From Bacteroidota bacterium (lineage in GTDB: Bacteria; Bacteroidota; Bacteroidia; Chitinophagales; Chitinophagaceae), in the NCBI GenBank assembly GCA_018267575.1, contig JAFDYF010000069.1:124001-188000 (forward strand): a stretch of 64,000 nt of DNA, given 5' to 3'. Shown one piece after another: positions 27,591 through 36,291 of this stretch; within the stretch, counting starts at the first letter, position 1; the number at the start of each line of letters is the position of its first letter. Both the position numbers and the translations under genes were made by a program. The notes below the pieces were generated by a model. It ran no database searches. It had not been told where the DNA came from and saw only the letters and a program-made list of their open reading frames with translations.

Positions 27591-28439
27591 ATGCATTTAT
27601 ATAAAACATCGAAAGGGAATGTATTGGTGGATGGTAAAAAGGCTTATGCTATTTATGAAGATTGGGATTTGCTGATCAATCAGAAAAATCTTTTTCAGCA
27701 TTTACAAATATTGTCAAAAGATGCGATTGAGTTAAGTGAAACCATGCTCAAGGAAATGCTTGGTGAAAATATTTTGGCGCCCATTGGCAGTCAGGAAGTA
27801 TGGGCTGCTGGTGTAACTTATTTAAGAAGCAGGGATGCTAGGATGGAGGAAGCCCAAAAAGCAGGTAGCTCTTTTTTTTATCAAAAAGTGTATGACGCTG
27901 ATCGGCCTGAATTGTTTTTTAAAGCTTTGCCTCATCGTGTAGCGGGCATGAACCAACAAGTTTATATACGTAAGGATTCTACTTGGAATGTGCCCGAGCC
28001 GGAGTTGACTTTGTTCATCAATTCCTTTGGTCAGATTCAGGCTTATACGGTTGGCAATGACATGAGTTCCCGTAGTATTGAAGGAGAGAACCCATTGTAT
28101 TTACCACAAGCAAAAAGTTATGAAAGAAGCGCTGCTTTAGGTCCCTGTCTCTATATACCAGAGCATCCCATCGATCCTGAAACCAATATCCATTTACAAA
28201 TTACCAGATCTGGCAAAGATGTATATGATGGTAATATCCAAATCAATAAAATGAAAAGGACTTTCCCTGACCTGGCCTCATGGCTTTTTAAGGAATGTGA
28301 ATTTGCTCATGGTTGTTTTTTGATGACGGGTACGGGCTTGGTTCCTCCCGATGAATTCACTTTGGAGATAGGGGATACCGTTAATATCACAATCGATGGG
28401 ATTGGTACTTTGACCAATGTGGTTGGGGAGAAACAATAG
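27591..28439 (+). CDS. Fumarylacetoacetate-hydrolase-family protein (sugar-acid type)
   Basis: 282 aa. The FAH fold is shown by [19 protein letters not shown], the metal-ligand segment [11 protein letters not shown] (two Glu), the DMSSR motif in [31 protein letters not shown] and the C-terminal [17 protein letters not shown]. In this subgroup enzymes act on 2-keto-3-deoxy sugar acids as dehydratases, hydrolases or aldolases. The neighbouring altronate dehydratase and glycosidases fit that role better than aromatic amino-acid breakdown. The exact substrate is unknown. Confidence 0.87.
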   Translation: MHLYKTSKGNVLVDGKKAYAIYEDWDLLINQKNLFQHLQILSKDAIELSETMLKEMLGENILAPIGSQEVWAAGVTYLRSRDARMEEAQKAGSSFFYQKVYDADRPELFFKALPHRVAGMNQQVYIRKDSTWNVPEPELTLFINSFGQIQAYTVGNDMSSRSIEGENPLYLPQAKSYERSAALGPCLYIPEHPIDPETNIHLQITRSGKDVYDGNIQINKMKRTFPDLASWLFKECEFAHGCFLMTGTGLVPPDEFTLEIGDTVNITIDGIGTLTNVVGEKQ

Positions 28440-28524
28440 GATCACTGGTTTCCTTAATTCTAAATCCTTTTTTTATAAAATAGTTATCCCAAATGGATTA
28501 TTAATAATACTCAAACCAACTGTC

Positions 28525-29685
28525 ATGCAAAAAATTAGTATCATCACTGCAGTGCTGGCTTTCTGTTTTTTGTTTTCCAATGCCCAAAAATTCAATGGCA
28601 TTGATGTGAACATGAGCAATATCTATCGGTTATCCGATGCCAAAAGCCGTTCCATTAGCCCTGAAAATTTTAATGGTGAAAAAGGCAAGGGCGGTATGGC
28701 CACAACCGGTACAGGTGAGAGAGCTGCCAGAGATCTTGGCCAAACTTGGAAGGTAAGTCCGAGTGTGATTATTAAATCAAAAACCATTTATACAGTAGCT
28801 GAGATGGAGGGACCGGGTTCTGTTCAGCATATCTGGATGACACCAACCGGCAACTGGAGATTTGCGATTATCCGCATTTATTGGGATGATGAAACCCAGC
28901 CTTCCGTGGAAGTGCCCATGGGCGACTTCTTTTGCATGGGTTGGAATAAATATGCACCCTTACAATCCTTGGCTGTTTGTGTAAACCCTGGGAGTGCTTT
29001 CAACTGTTATTGGCCCATGCCATTCCGAAAAAAATGTAAGATCACCATGGAGAATCTGGCCAATGAGGACATGTCGCTTTATTATCAAGTGGATTACCTA
29101 CTAACTGAAGTTCCCAGTGATGCGGCTTATTTTCATGCGCAATTCCGCAGGATACAATCGGTGCCCTACAAAAAGGATTATGTAATTGTGGATAGCATCA
29201 AGGGACGCGGTCAATATGTGGGCACCTATATGGCTTATGGAGCTAAGGATAATGGATGGTGGGGCGAAGGTGAGATTAAATTTTTTATGGATGGTGATGA
29301 AAAGTTCCCAACCATCTGTGGCACGGGCACGGAGGATTATTTCTGTGGCTCCTACGATTTCGATACACAAACAAAAAATGAAGCGGGTGTGGAGAAATCA
29401 GCCTATACAGAGTTCTGCACTCCTTATACAGGTCTTGCGCAAGTAATCCGCGGCGATGGGCATTATAATGTAATGCAACGTTTTGGTCTTTATCGTTGGC
29501 ATATCAAAGATCCGGTGCGTTTCGAAAAAGGGTTGAAGGTAACGATACAAGATCTTGGCTGGCGCATGGATGGCCGCTACCTGCCTTTACAGGACGATAT
29601 TGCTACGGTTGCTTTTTGGTATCAAACCGACCCGCATGTGCCTTTCCCAAAACTGGCAGAGCGTGACTTGCTTGAAGTAAGGTAG
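28525..29685 (+). CDS. Glycoside hydrolase family 172 (DUF2961) protein
   Basis: 386 aa from ATG 28525, chosen because it begins a clear signal peptide (MQKISIITAVLAFCFLFSNAQ); the frame is open upstream to 28417 but that would precede the signal with 36 residues and overlap the FAH gene. DUF2961 motifs: ISPENFNGEKGKGGMATTGTG, VAEMEGPGSVQHIWMT, VEVPMGDFFCMGW, GTGTEDYFCGSYDF with acidic catalytic candidates, and HWHIKDPVRFEKGL-like YRWHIKDPV. GH172 includes alpha-D-arabinofuranosidases, fructofuranosidases and difructose-anhydride enzymes. The stop codon is the first triplet of a heptamer repeat array. Confidence 0.9.
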   Translation: MQKISIITAVLAFCFLFSNAQKFNGIDVNMSNIYRLSDAKSRSISPENFNGEKGKGGMATTGTGERAARDLGQTWKVSPSVIIKSKTIYTVAEMEGPGSVQHIWMTPTGNWRFAIIRIYWDDETQPSVEVPMGDFFCMGWNKYAPLQSLAVCVNPGSAFNCYWPMPFRKKCKITMENLANEDMSLYYQVDYLLTEVPSDAAYFHAQFRRIQSVPYKKDYVIVDSIKGRGQYVGTYMAYGAKDNGWWGEGEIKFFMDGDEKFPTICGTGTEDYFCGSYDFDTQTKNEAGVEKSAYTEFCTPYTGLAQVIRGDGHYNVMQRFGLYRWHIKDPVRFEKGLKVTIQDLGWRMDGRYLPLQDDIATVAFWYQTDPHVPFPKLAERDLLEVR

Positions 29686-29755
29686 TGAATGGTGAAAAGT
29701 GAATGGTGAATAGGAAATACTGAAACTTTGGCCATTCACTATTCACCATTCACTA
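29683..29755. repeat. Heptamer arrays forming a near-perfect 24-bp inverted repeat
   Basis: Left arm: tagtgaa, tggtgaa, aagtgaa, tggtgaa (29683-29710), starting in the GH172 stop codon. Right arm: ttcacta, ttcacca, ttcacta (29735-29755). Bases 29683-29706 pair with 29732-29755 at 23 of 24 positions across a 25-nt loop. No T-run follows. Confidence 0.9.
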
Positions 29756-29764
29756 AGTCTGGTT

Positions 29765-29772
29765 TATTTTTG
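29765..29772 (+). promoter_or_regulatory. -7 promoter box for the homocysteine methyltransferase gene
   Basis: TAttTTTG fits TAnnTTTG exactly, 14 bp before the start codon at 29787. No convincing -33 TTTG lies at the right distance, because that stretch is occupied by the heptamer array. Confidence 0.4.
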
Positions 29773-29786
29773 CCTAAATTATTTAG

Positions 29787-30716
29787 ATGTCTTCATTGTT
29801 TGATCCATTTATACAGAAGAATGGCTTGCTTATTATTGACGGTGCCATGGCAACCGAATTGGAAAAACATGGTGCCGATCTTAACCATGAACTTTGGTCT
29901 GCGAAACTGCTTACCGAAAACCCCGGTTTGATTAAGCGAGTTCATTTGGACTACCTAAAAGCAGGTGCAGATATTATTACCACAGCGAGCTATCAAGCAA
30001 GTTTTACAGGTTTTGAAAAGCAAGGCTATACTAAAGAAAAAGCGATTGCTTTGATGATACTTGCCACCAATCTGGCGATAGAGGCCAGAGAAGAAGCAGT
30101 GAAAAATAATTGGGTCGGGCAGCCACTTCCATTAGTTGCTGCTTCGGTGGGACCCTATGGTGCTTCCTTGGCAGATGGCTCCGAGTACCGTGGGCATTAT
30201 GGGTTAACTGTGGAAGAATTGATGGATTTCCATCGGGAGCGAATGAAAGTGCTTATTGATAGCGGGGCAGACCTTCTTGCTTGCGAAACCATTCCCAGCC
30301 TCGAAGAAGCAAAAGCGCTGATTGGCTTGTTGAAGGAATTCCCAGATACCCGTGCATGGATAAGTTTTAGTTGCAAAAGTGAAACCGAGATTTCAGATGG
30401 GTCGAGCTTTGCTGAGGCGGTGGCTTTGGCAAACCAATCCGAACAGGTACTGGCTGTAGGCGTTAATTGTACCCCACCTCAAATGCTGGAGTCATTGATA
30501 AAGATAGCCCACACTGTAAGCAATAAACGGCTTCTGGCCTATCCAAATAGGGGTGGTGCTTGGGATGCTTCACAAAAATGTTGGCTTCCGGGATCTGCTC
30601 AAAAAGATTTTATCGGTATGGCGGTGCGCTGGCGTGAGGCGGGAGCCACGTTAATAGGCGGCTGTTGTCAAACTTCCCCATCGGATATTGCGGAAATGAA
30701 AAATGCACTGAATTAG
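29787..30716 (+). CDS. mmuM: Homocysteine S-methyltransferase (MmuM-like)
   Basis: 309 aa, one barrel domain. It would move a methyl group from S-methylmethionine or S-adenosylmethionine to homocysteine, giving methionine. The zinc-binding cysteines are present: Cys228 in GVNCTPPQM and Cys293/Cys294 in IGGCCQTSP. Other landmarks are DGAMATELEKHG near the N-terminus and ACETIPSLEEAKAL. No B12-binding domain is attached, which separates it from MetH. Downstream is a TonB-dependent receptor on the same strand, 80 bp away, with no known link. Confidence 0.92.
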   Translation: MSSLFDPFIQKNGLLIIDGAMATELEKHGADLNHELWSAKLLTENPGLIKRVHLDYLKAGADIITTASYQASFTGFEKQGYTKEKAIALMILATNLAIEAREEAVKNNWVGQPLPLVAASVGPYGASLADGSEYRGHYGLTVEELMDFHRERMKVLIDSGADLLACETIPSLEEAKALIGLLKEFPDTRAWISFSCKSETEISDGSSFAEAVALANQSEQVLAVGVNCTPPQMLESLIKIAHTVSNKRLLAYPNRGGAWDASQKCWLPGSAQKDFIGMAVRWREAGATLIGGCCQTSPSDIAEMKNALN

Positions 30717-30796
30717 AAATCATTTTCTAAGATTCCTGCTTTTCATGATAATCCCATTTGAATTCACTTAATTCGTGTTTTGCGAAAGCTTCCTAT

Positions 30797-33088
30797 ATGC
30801 TTCAATTTTTTTGGGTGTTTATTTTATTCTTTTTCCAGACCCTTTTTTCTTTTGCATATGCTCAGGAAAGAATTTACGGAAAAGTGGTGGATAGAAATAC
30901 TCAAGAACCTATCGAACTGGCTGTTGTCAAAAACCTTCGCACCCAAAAATTCTGCCTCACTGATAAAGAAGGACATTTTCAATTAAAGGACGCAAAAGCT
31001 TCCGATTCCTTATTGGTTTCTATGATTGGTTATCGTTCCTTCAAATGGCTACCCGATACTACACATTCATTGGTTGTTGGTTTGGAGAAGGGGCCTATGG
31101 ACCTCAAAGAAATAATCATCACAAGCCATAAAAATAATCTAGGTTCCATGCTTACTTTAAGAAGTATCGACCTGAACATGCAGCCTGTGAAATCGGCTCA
31201 GGACTTATTGAGATTGGTGCCGGGGCTTTTCATCGCACAACATCAGGGTGGGGGCAAGGCTGAACAAATATTCCTTCGTGGCTTTGATGCAGACCATGGT
31301 ACCGACGTAAACATTTCAGTAGATGGAATGCCGGTGAATATGGTATCACAGGTTCACGGACAAGGTTATGCGGATTTGCATTTCTTGATACCGGAAACCG
31401 TTCAGGGCTATGATTTTGGTAAAGGGCCTTATTATGCAAGCAAGGGTGATTTTAATACCGCGGGCTATATTTCCTATCATACCAAAAATGTGTTGGAAAA
31501 AAATATGGTCAAGCTGGAGGGTGGGCAATTTGCTTCAGGTCGGGTGGTTGCTATGATGAATCTAATTAGCGAAAAGTCAACAAAACAAACCGCATATCTG
31601 GCTGGCGAAGCCATGTATACCAACGGCGGGCCTTTTGCTGTACCAGAACATTTTAATAGATGGAATCTGTTTGGGAAATTCAATAGCGCTTTGGGCAATG
31701 GAAGCAAACTGACCTTTTCGTTCTCTACATTCAGTTCGGGTTGGCGTTCTTCTGGGGAAATACCAGATAGGGCTTTGAGTGAAGGATATATTGCAAACCG
31801 GTTTGGTGCAATTGACAGCCTGCAGGGTGGCTATACGAGTCGTAGCAATGTTAATGCGATATTGGTTACCCATCTCAAAAATAATTTCACCCTTGAGAAC
31901 CAGGCTTATTATTCACGTTATTTTTTTAATCTCGTTTCCAATTTTACTTTCAATTTTTTCTACCCCAGTACGGGCGACGAGTTTCGTCAGCGTGAATCCA
32001 GGAATCTGATTGGATATAATGCTAAAATTTCACATCCCTATTCCATTGCCAATTTGCCGCTTTATTCGGTAGCTGGCATTGGTCTGAGGCACGATGCCAT
32101 TCAACCAAGCATGTTGGCCCATGTGACAAATGGGAGTGATATTTTGAACGATATACAATTGGGGCATTCCTGGGAAACGTCATTAAATGCTTATGTCGAA
32201 GAAACGCTTGAATCTGGCAAATGGCTTTTTGACGTGGGATTGCGCTTCGATTATCTTCACTTTTATTATTTAAATCAGGCTGAAGCTTCGGATAGCGCTG
32301 CAGCAATTTTTATTGGTGCAAACCCAAGAGCGGGAAAAGCAATTGTTAGCCCTAAAATAAATATCCAGTACACCCTGAATAATTATTTTCAGGCCTATCT
32401 TAAAATGGGCAAAGGGTTTCATTCCAATGATGCGAGGATTGTGATTGCCAATCAGGGCTACGAGATACTGCCTGCTGCTTATGCAGCGGATTTAGGGATC
32501 AACTGGAAACCCTCGCCTGGTTTGTTTATCAATGCGGCTATCTGGTATCTATATTTGCAGCAGGAATTTACTTTTGGGTCCGATCTCGGTGACCAATCGG
32601 TGATGCCGGGAGGGAAAACAAAAAGAACTGGCATTGATTTTTCAGCACGTTACCAATTTAATGAATGGTTATTCGGATTTTTGAATATTGATTTAGCCAA
32701 ACCAAGAGCTATTGGTGCTCCCAAAGGCAAGAATTTCCTTCCACTGGCACCCAATTTTACCAGCACGGCTGGGTTGGATATGAGATTGCAGAATGGCATC
32801 AACGCATCCATCTCTTACCGTTATATGCACAATAGGCCCGGTAATGAGGATAATAGCCTAGTGGCATTGGGCTATTGGGTCACCGATTTGTCTTTGGGCT
32901 ATTATAGGAAGAAATATGAAATCGGACTTTCTGTAGAAAATCTGTTGAATGTGGATTGGAATGAATCGCAGTTTGAATACCTCTCTAGACTAAAACATGA
33001 AACCATGCCTGTAGATGGAATGAGTTATACACCCGGAACCCCTTTTTTTGCGAAACTTAAATTCTCGATTTTTTTTAACAAACTTTAA
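30797..33088 (+). CDS. TonB-dependent receptor
   Basis: 763 aa from ATG 30797, which starts a good signal peptide (MLQFFWVFILFFFQTLFSFAYAQ); a TTG at 30758 would add 13 residues. A carboxypeptidase-regulatory-like domain (IYGKVVDRNTQEPIELAVV) is followed by a plug (DLLRLVPGLFIAQHQGGGKAEQ, FLRGFDADHGTDVNISVDGMPVN) and a TonB-dependent barrel ending FFAKLKFSIFF. FLRGFDADHGTD is common in receptors near metal or nickel/cobalt functions, but the substrate here cannot be told. No SusD partner. Confidence 0.92.
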   Translation: MLQFFWVFILFFFQTLFSFAYAQERIYGKVVDRNTQEPIELAVVKNLRTQKFCLTDKEGHFQLKDAKASDSLLVSMIGYRSFKWLPDTTHSLVVGLEKGPMDLKEIIITSHKNNLGSMLTLRSIDLNMQPVKSAQDLLRLVPGLFIAQHQGGGKAEQIFLRGFDADHGTDVNISVDGMPVNMVSQVHGQGYADLHFLIPETVQGYDFGKGPYYASKGDFNTAGYISYHTKNVLEKNMVKLEGGQFASGRVVAMMNLISEKSTKQTAYLAGEAMYTNGGPFAVPEHFNRWNLFGKFNSALGNGSKLTFSFSTFSSGWRSSGEIPDRALSEGYIANRFGAIDSLQGGYTSRSNVNAILVTHLKNNFTLENQAYYSRYFFNLVSNFTFNFFYPSTGDEFRQRESRNLIGYNAKISHPYSIANLPLYSVAGIGLRHDAIQPSMLAHVTNGSDILNDIQLGHSWETSLNAYVEETLESGKWLFDVGLRFDYLHFYYLNQAEASDSAAAIFIGANPRAGKAIVSPKINIQYTLNNYFQAYLKMGKGFHSNDARIVIANQGYEILPAAYAADLGINWKPSPGLFINAAIWYLYLQQEFTFGSDLGDQSVMPGGKTKRTGIDFSARYQFNEWLFGFLNIDLAKPRAIGAPKGKNFLPLAPNFTSTAGLDMRLQNGINASISYRYMHNRPGNEDNSLVALGYWVTDLSLGYYRKKYEIGLSVENLLNVDWNESQFEYLSRLKHETMPVDGMSYTPGTPFFAKLKFSIFFNKL

Positions 33089-33393
33089 TCGCTAGATTTT
33101 AGACGTTCTTGGTTTTACACCATAAAGGATGTTGAACACAATTAAAACTGGTTTTTTCTGTTAAATAAGTTAGGAAAGGGTAATGATTGACTTATTTTAG
33201 AGACGTTAGGCTCCTCTATTATTGATTCTAATCAATGCCGTTTAGCTGTAAATCATTTTGTGTTCTGGCTTTTTAATAGTAAACTTTGTATAGCATATTT
33301 TTAAAAGCAAATAGCTTTTCAATGCGCAGATAAATCCCTTTTCTCTCCTCCGTACCGTTGAATCATTATATCAAATTCAAAAAAGGAGGTCTT
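33089..33393 (+). other. 305-bp intergenic region before the CBM48-like gene
   Basis: No gene seen. It ends in a long leader containing a pyrimidine stretch with cctcc (about 33346) that could pair with the Shine-Dalgarno sequence aaaggaggt (33382-33390) directly before ATG 33394. The pairing is only 5 bp, so regulation by sequestration is a weak suggestion. No T-rich terminator for the upstream receptor gene is obvious. Confidence 0.5.
33382..33393 (+). promoter_or_regulatory. Canonical Shine-Dalgarno sequence before the CBM48-like gene
   Basis: aaaggaggt ends 3 nt before ATG 33394. Genes elsewhere in this window have A/T-rich start regions without such a site, as usual in Bacteroidota, so this exact anti-SD complement stands out and fixes the start. 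Confidence 0.85.
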
Positions 33394-33696
33394 ATGAAAC
33401 AGGAACAACCATCATCACCTTATCTCGACAAGAGAAAAAAGAAAATCATCTTTCACATTGCCATTGGCGAGGCTCGTCACATTTCACTCGCTGGCACTTT
33501 CAACCACTGGGCGAAGGATGAATTGGAAATGGAGCCAGATAAAAAAGATACTTGGAGGATAGCCATACCCATGTTGCCTCATGGTAAGTATCACTATAAG
33601 TTTTTGATTGACGACAAAATGTGGATGGAAGATATTGAGAACCCCCTACGGGAACCCGATGGCGTTGCTGGGTGGAACAGTGTTTTAACGGTTTGA
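33394..33696 (+). CDS. Stand-alone glycogen-binding (CBM48 / isoamylase early-set) domain protein
   Basis: 100 aa, start set by the strong SD. After a short basic N-terminus (YLDKRKKKIIFHI) the whole protein is one early-set carbohydrate-binding domain: VSLAGTFNHW-like ISLAGTFNHWAKDELEME, DTWRIAIPMLPHGKYHYKFLIDDKMWMED, and ENPLREPDGVAGWNSVLTV. This is the AMPK-beta/isoamylase pattern that binds alpha-glucans. There is no signal peptide, so it acts in the cytoplasm. No glycogen enzyme is near. Role unknown; a glucan-sensing or scaffolding part is a guess. Confidence 0.85.
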   Translation: MKQEQPSSPYLDKRKKKIIFHIAIGEARHISLAGTFNHWAKDELEMEPDKKDTWRIAIPMLPHGKYHYKFLIDDKMWMEDIENPLREPDGVAGWNSVLTV

Positions 33697-33720
33697 GTTT
33701 TAGGTTCTGCAATCGTTGGG

Positions 33721-34401
33721 TTACTGATTTTCCAGTAGCATTTCAAGCATTTTGTCTGCCACCAATTGGTTGCCCGCATCGTTTAAGTGAACGCCATCTT
33801 TAGTGAGTATGCCTTCCGCTTTATTGCCGGGATTGTTTTTCAACTCGTAATTGTGAAAAATTTCCCTAAAATCGATCAGCTTGCATTTGTAATCTTTTGC
33901 GAGGTCGCGGACGATTTGTGAATATTTGTTTAGGTCCCCATCCTGTTGATTGGTAAAATCAGATTTTTCACCAATGGTAGCTGGAGTACAGAGTATCAGT
34001 TTGATATTTTTCTCCTGTAGTTTTTTGATGATGGCTATATAAAACTTCTGGAATTTGTCAGGGTCGGTGCCTGTGCCTAAAAGCGTTTTGTGCCAAACAT
34101 CGTTTACCCCAATCCAGATTACAACCACATCAGGATTTTGAGCAAGTACATCATTTTCCATACGCAGATACAGGTCGTATACTTTATTGCCACCTATTCC
34201 TTCTCCCGTTAGTTGATATTGGTTGGCGATGCCTTTTGATTGTAATGCATCCGCTATTTTAGTGATGAAGCCACCTGGGGCAGCACCCGCTTGGGTAATG
34301 GAGTCGCCAAAGAAAACGATATGGGTACTCTTTTGCATAAACATAGAAGTGAGCATGATAAATGAAAGCGCCAATAACATACCGCGAAACAAATATTTCA
34401 T
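33721..34401 (-). CDS. Secreted SGNH/GDSL-type esterase
   Basis: 226 aa with an N-terminal signal or anchor (MLLALSFIMLTSMFMQ). All four SGNH blocks are visible: FFGDSITQAG (nucleophile Ser), TGEGIGGNKVYDL (Gly), VIWIGVNDVW (Asn) and the C-terminal KDGVHLNDAG with the Asp-x-x-His pair. Lysophospholipase L1/rhamnogalacturonan acetylesterase-like enzymes share this set. It is convergent with the CBM48-like gene (24-bp gap). Probably a carbohydrate esterase or lipase; substrate unknown. Confidence 0.9.
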   Translation of the reverse strand: MKYLFRGMLLALSFIMLTSMFMQKSTHIVFFGDSITQAGAAPGGFITKIADALQSKGIANQYQLTGEGIGGNKVYDLYLRMENDVLAQNPDVVVIWIGVNDVWHKTLLGTGTDPDKFQKFYIAIIKKLQEKNIKLILCTPATIGEKSDFTNQQDGDLNKYSQIVRDLAKDYKCKLIDFREIFHNYELKNNPGNKAEGILTKDGVHLNDAGNQLVADKMLEMLLENQ

Positions 34402-34469
34402 TTTGCATTATTTGGGGTAAAACAATCTTGGACGATTAAAATTACAGATTTAATATTAGTTTTTTATCA

Positions 34470-35195
34470 TTAATGGCTCTTCCATTTTCTCAATTGCTGA
34501 AGCAAGGCACTCATGTCTTTCGGCAATGGTGCTTCATATTCATGTGTTTTTCCTTGGGCATCCTTAAATTTCAGTTGGCTGGAATGTAAGGCCAGTCTGT
34601 TCAATATCGGTCTTTCGCTTTCTTCGGATTTCGAAAGCTTGAATTTTTTCTTGATAGCTGAAAGTAACACAGAATCCGCATTTCCATAAATACCATCGCA
34701 AACTATGGGATGACCGATATGCTGCATATGCACCCGAATCTGATGTGTTCTTCCAGTATGGATCTGGAACTGGAGCAAAGAATAAATACCAAACTCTTCC
34801 AATACTTCATAATCGGTGAGAGCAGTTTTTCCCCTACGGTGAATGAGCATCTGGCCAGCCTTATGTGAGTTTTCGGCAATCGGCGCATCAATGCTGCCTT
34901 TTTTTTCAGTAAGGGTACCCGAAACAATGCCGGTATAGATTTTCTCAACCGTTCTTTCCTCAAACAATTGGGATAGGTATTTATGCGTGGCTTCGTTTTT
35001 AGCGAAGACGATCAAACCGCTGGTATCCCTATCGAGGCGATGGACGGTGAAAATCTGTCCATATTTTTCCCTCAATATATTTTTAAGCGAATCTTCCTTT
35101 CCTTCCCGGTCGGGAATACTCAACAGCCCTGATGGCTTATTGATCAAAATGAAATCTTCATTCTGAAAAATGGGTTCCAAATTTCTTTTTTGCAC
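34470..35195 (-). CDS. RluA-family pseudouridine synthase
   Basis: 241 aa, catalytic domain only, without an S4 domain. It begins FILINKPSGLLSIPDREG; the catalytic Asp is in VHRLDRDTSGLIVFAKN. Further motifs are FQIHTGRTHQIRVHMQHIGHPIVCDGIYG and LNRLALHSSQLKF, standard for RluA-type enzymes that isomerise uridines in rRNA or tRNA. It starts 6 bp after the stop of the RsuA/RluB-type gene, so the two pseudouridine synthases form an operon. The exact target site cannot be assigned. Confidence 0.93.
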   Translation of the reverse strand: MQKRNLEPIFQNEDFILINKPSGLLSIPDREGKEDSLKNILREKYGQIFTVHRLDRDTSGLIVFAKNEATHKYLSQLFEERTVEKIYTGIVSGTLTEKKGSIDAPIAENSHKAGQMLIHRRGKTALTDYEVLEEFGIYSLLQFQIHTGRTHQIRVHMQHIGHPIVCDGIYGNADSVLLSAIKKKFKLSKSEESERPILNRLALHSSQLKFKDAQGKTHEYEAPLPKDMSALLQQLRKWKSH

Positions 35196-35201
35196 ACAAA
35201 A

Positions 35202-36188
35202 CTATTTGATGGAAGAATTGAGGTATTTCAATATCCGGATTTCTTTTTCGCTCAACAAGCGCCATTTGCCTCTTTGTACATTTTTTTTGGTAAGACCCGC
35301 ATACATCACGCGATCAAGCCCTTTTACATCATAGCCTAAATGTTCAAAAATCCTTCTCACGATACGGTTGCGGCCGCTATGGATTTCCAAACCGATTTGG
35401 GTCTTGTCTTTGGCATCCGCATAAGCAAGGGCGTCCACGTAAGCGGGGCCATCTTCTAGTTCCACCCCTGCGGCAATCGCATCAAAATCGCTTTTGGAAA
35501 GTACTTTGTCTAACACGGCATGATATATCTTCTTGATCTCGTGTTTGGGGTGGGCCAATTTTTGCGCAAGGTCGCCATCGTTTGTCAGCAACAATACCCC
35601 AGAAGTATTCCTGTCCAACCGGCCAACCGGATACACCCTTTCAGTTGTAGCGTTCCGGATAAGATCTAGAACTGTTTTCCGGCCCAATGGGTCATCGGTG
35701 GTGGTGATATAATCTTTGGGTTTGTTCAGCAGTATATAAACGAAATTGCGGGAGATGGTTATTTTTTTCCCACCCACTTTCACCGTATCCTGTTTGGAAA
35801 CTTTGGTGCCCGGTTCGGTTACCACTTTCCCATTGAGCATTACTTTTCCCTGTTTGATGAGTTCAGCCGCATCCCTACGGGAGGATACGCCGGAATGGGA
35901 GAGGTATTTGTTGAGGGGGATGAGATCTTCGGTGCTGGGGACTGGAGGTTTAGGGTTTGCGCCTTGGGTTGAAGTACGCTGAACACTTGAAGATGGTCGC
36001 TGGACATCGACTGGTTTTGGATTGGCAAGCCCCAACTCTTTCTTTTTCCTCTTTTCTTCAAAATGCTTTTCGATGGCTTCGCGGCGGGCTTTTTTCTCTG
36101 CTTTTTTTTCCTGTTTGATTTCTTCCTTAATGGCACTATTGCTTTTTTTGAGGAAGAACTTGTTGAAGTTGTCTGTTTTTCTTTTCAT
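35202..36188 (-). CDS. RsuA/RluB-family pseudouridine synthase with long basic N-terminal extension
   Basis: 328 aa. Residues about 1-85 are a Lys/Glu/Arg-rich, low-complexity extension common in Bacteroidota homologues and likely RNA-contacting. An S4 RNA-binding domain follows (LNKYLSHSGVSSRRDAAELIKQGKVMLNG), then the catalytic domain with Asp in PVGRLDRNTSGVLLLTNDGD and LEIHSGRNRIVRRIFEHLGY. It would make pseudouridine in rRNA (RluB-like, large subunit). First gene of a two-gene operon with the RluA-type enzyme. Confidence 0.93.
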   Translation of the reverse strand: MKRKTDNFNKFFLKKSNSAIKEEIKQEKKAEKKARREAIEKHFEEKRKKKELGLANPKPVDVQRPSSSVQRTSTQGANPKPPVPSTEDLIPLNKYLSHSGVSSRRDAAELIKQGKVMLNGKVVTEPGTKVSKQDTVKVGGKKITISRNFVYILLNKPKDYITTTDDPLGRKTVLDLIRNATTERVYPVGRLDRNTSGVLLLTNDGDLAQKLAHPKHEIKKIYHAVLDKVLSKSDFDAIAAGVELEDGPAYVDALAYADAKDKTQIGLEIHSGRNRIVRRIFEHLGYDVKGLDRVMYAGLTKKNVQRGKWRLLSEKEIRILKYLNSSIK

Positions 36189-36237
36189 AATGAGTTGCTG
36201 TTTTACAACAGTAAGTTTGCGCGAAGCTACTATAAAA

Positions 36238-36263
36238 TAAGCGAACCTTTTCGGGTTCGCTTA
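36238..36263 (-). terminator. Rho-independent terminator after the Spy-like gene
   Basis: Inverted arms aagcgaacc / ggttcgctt with a short loop; read on the minus strand a T-rich stretch (ttattttata) follows. It lies about 30 bp past the stop of the minus-strand gene at 36292. Confidence 0.75.
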
Positions 36264-36291
36264 TCTACCTGCTATTCCATGCTACACCATC

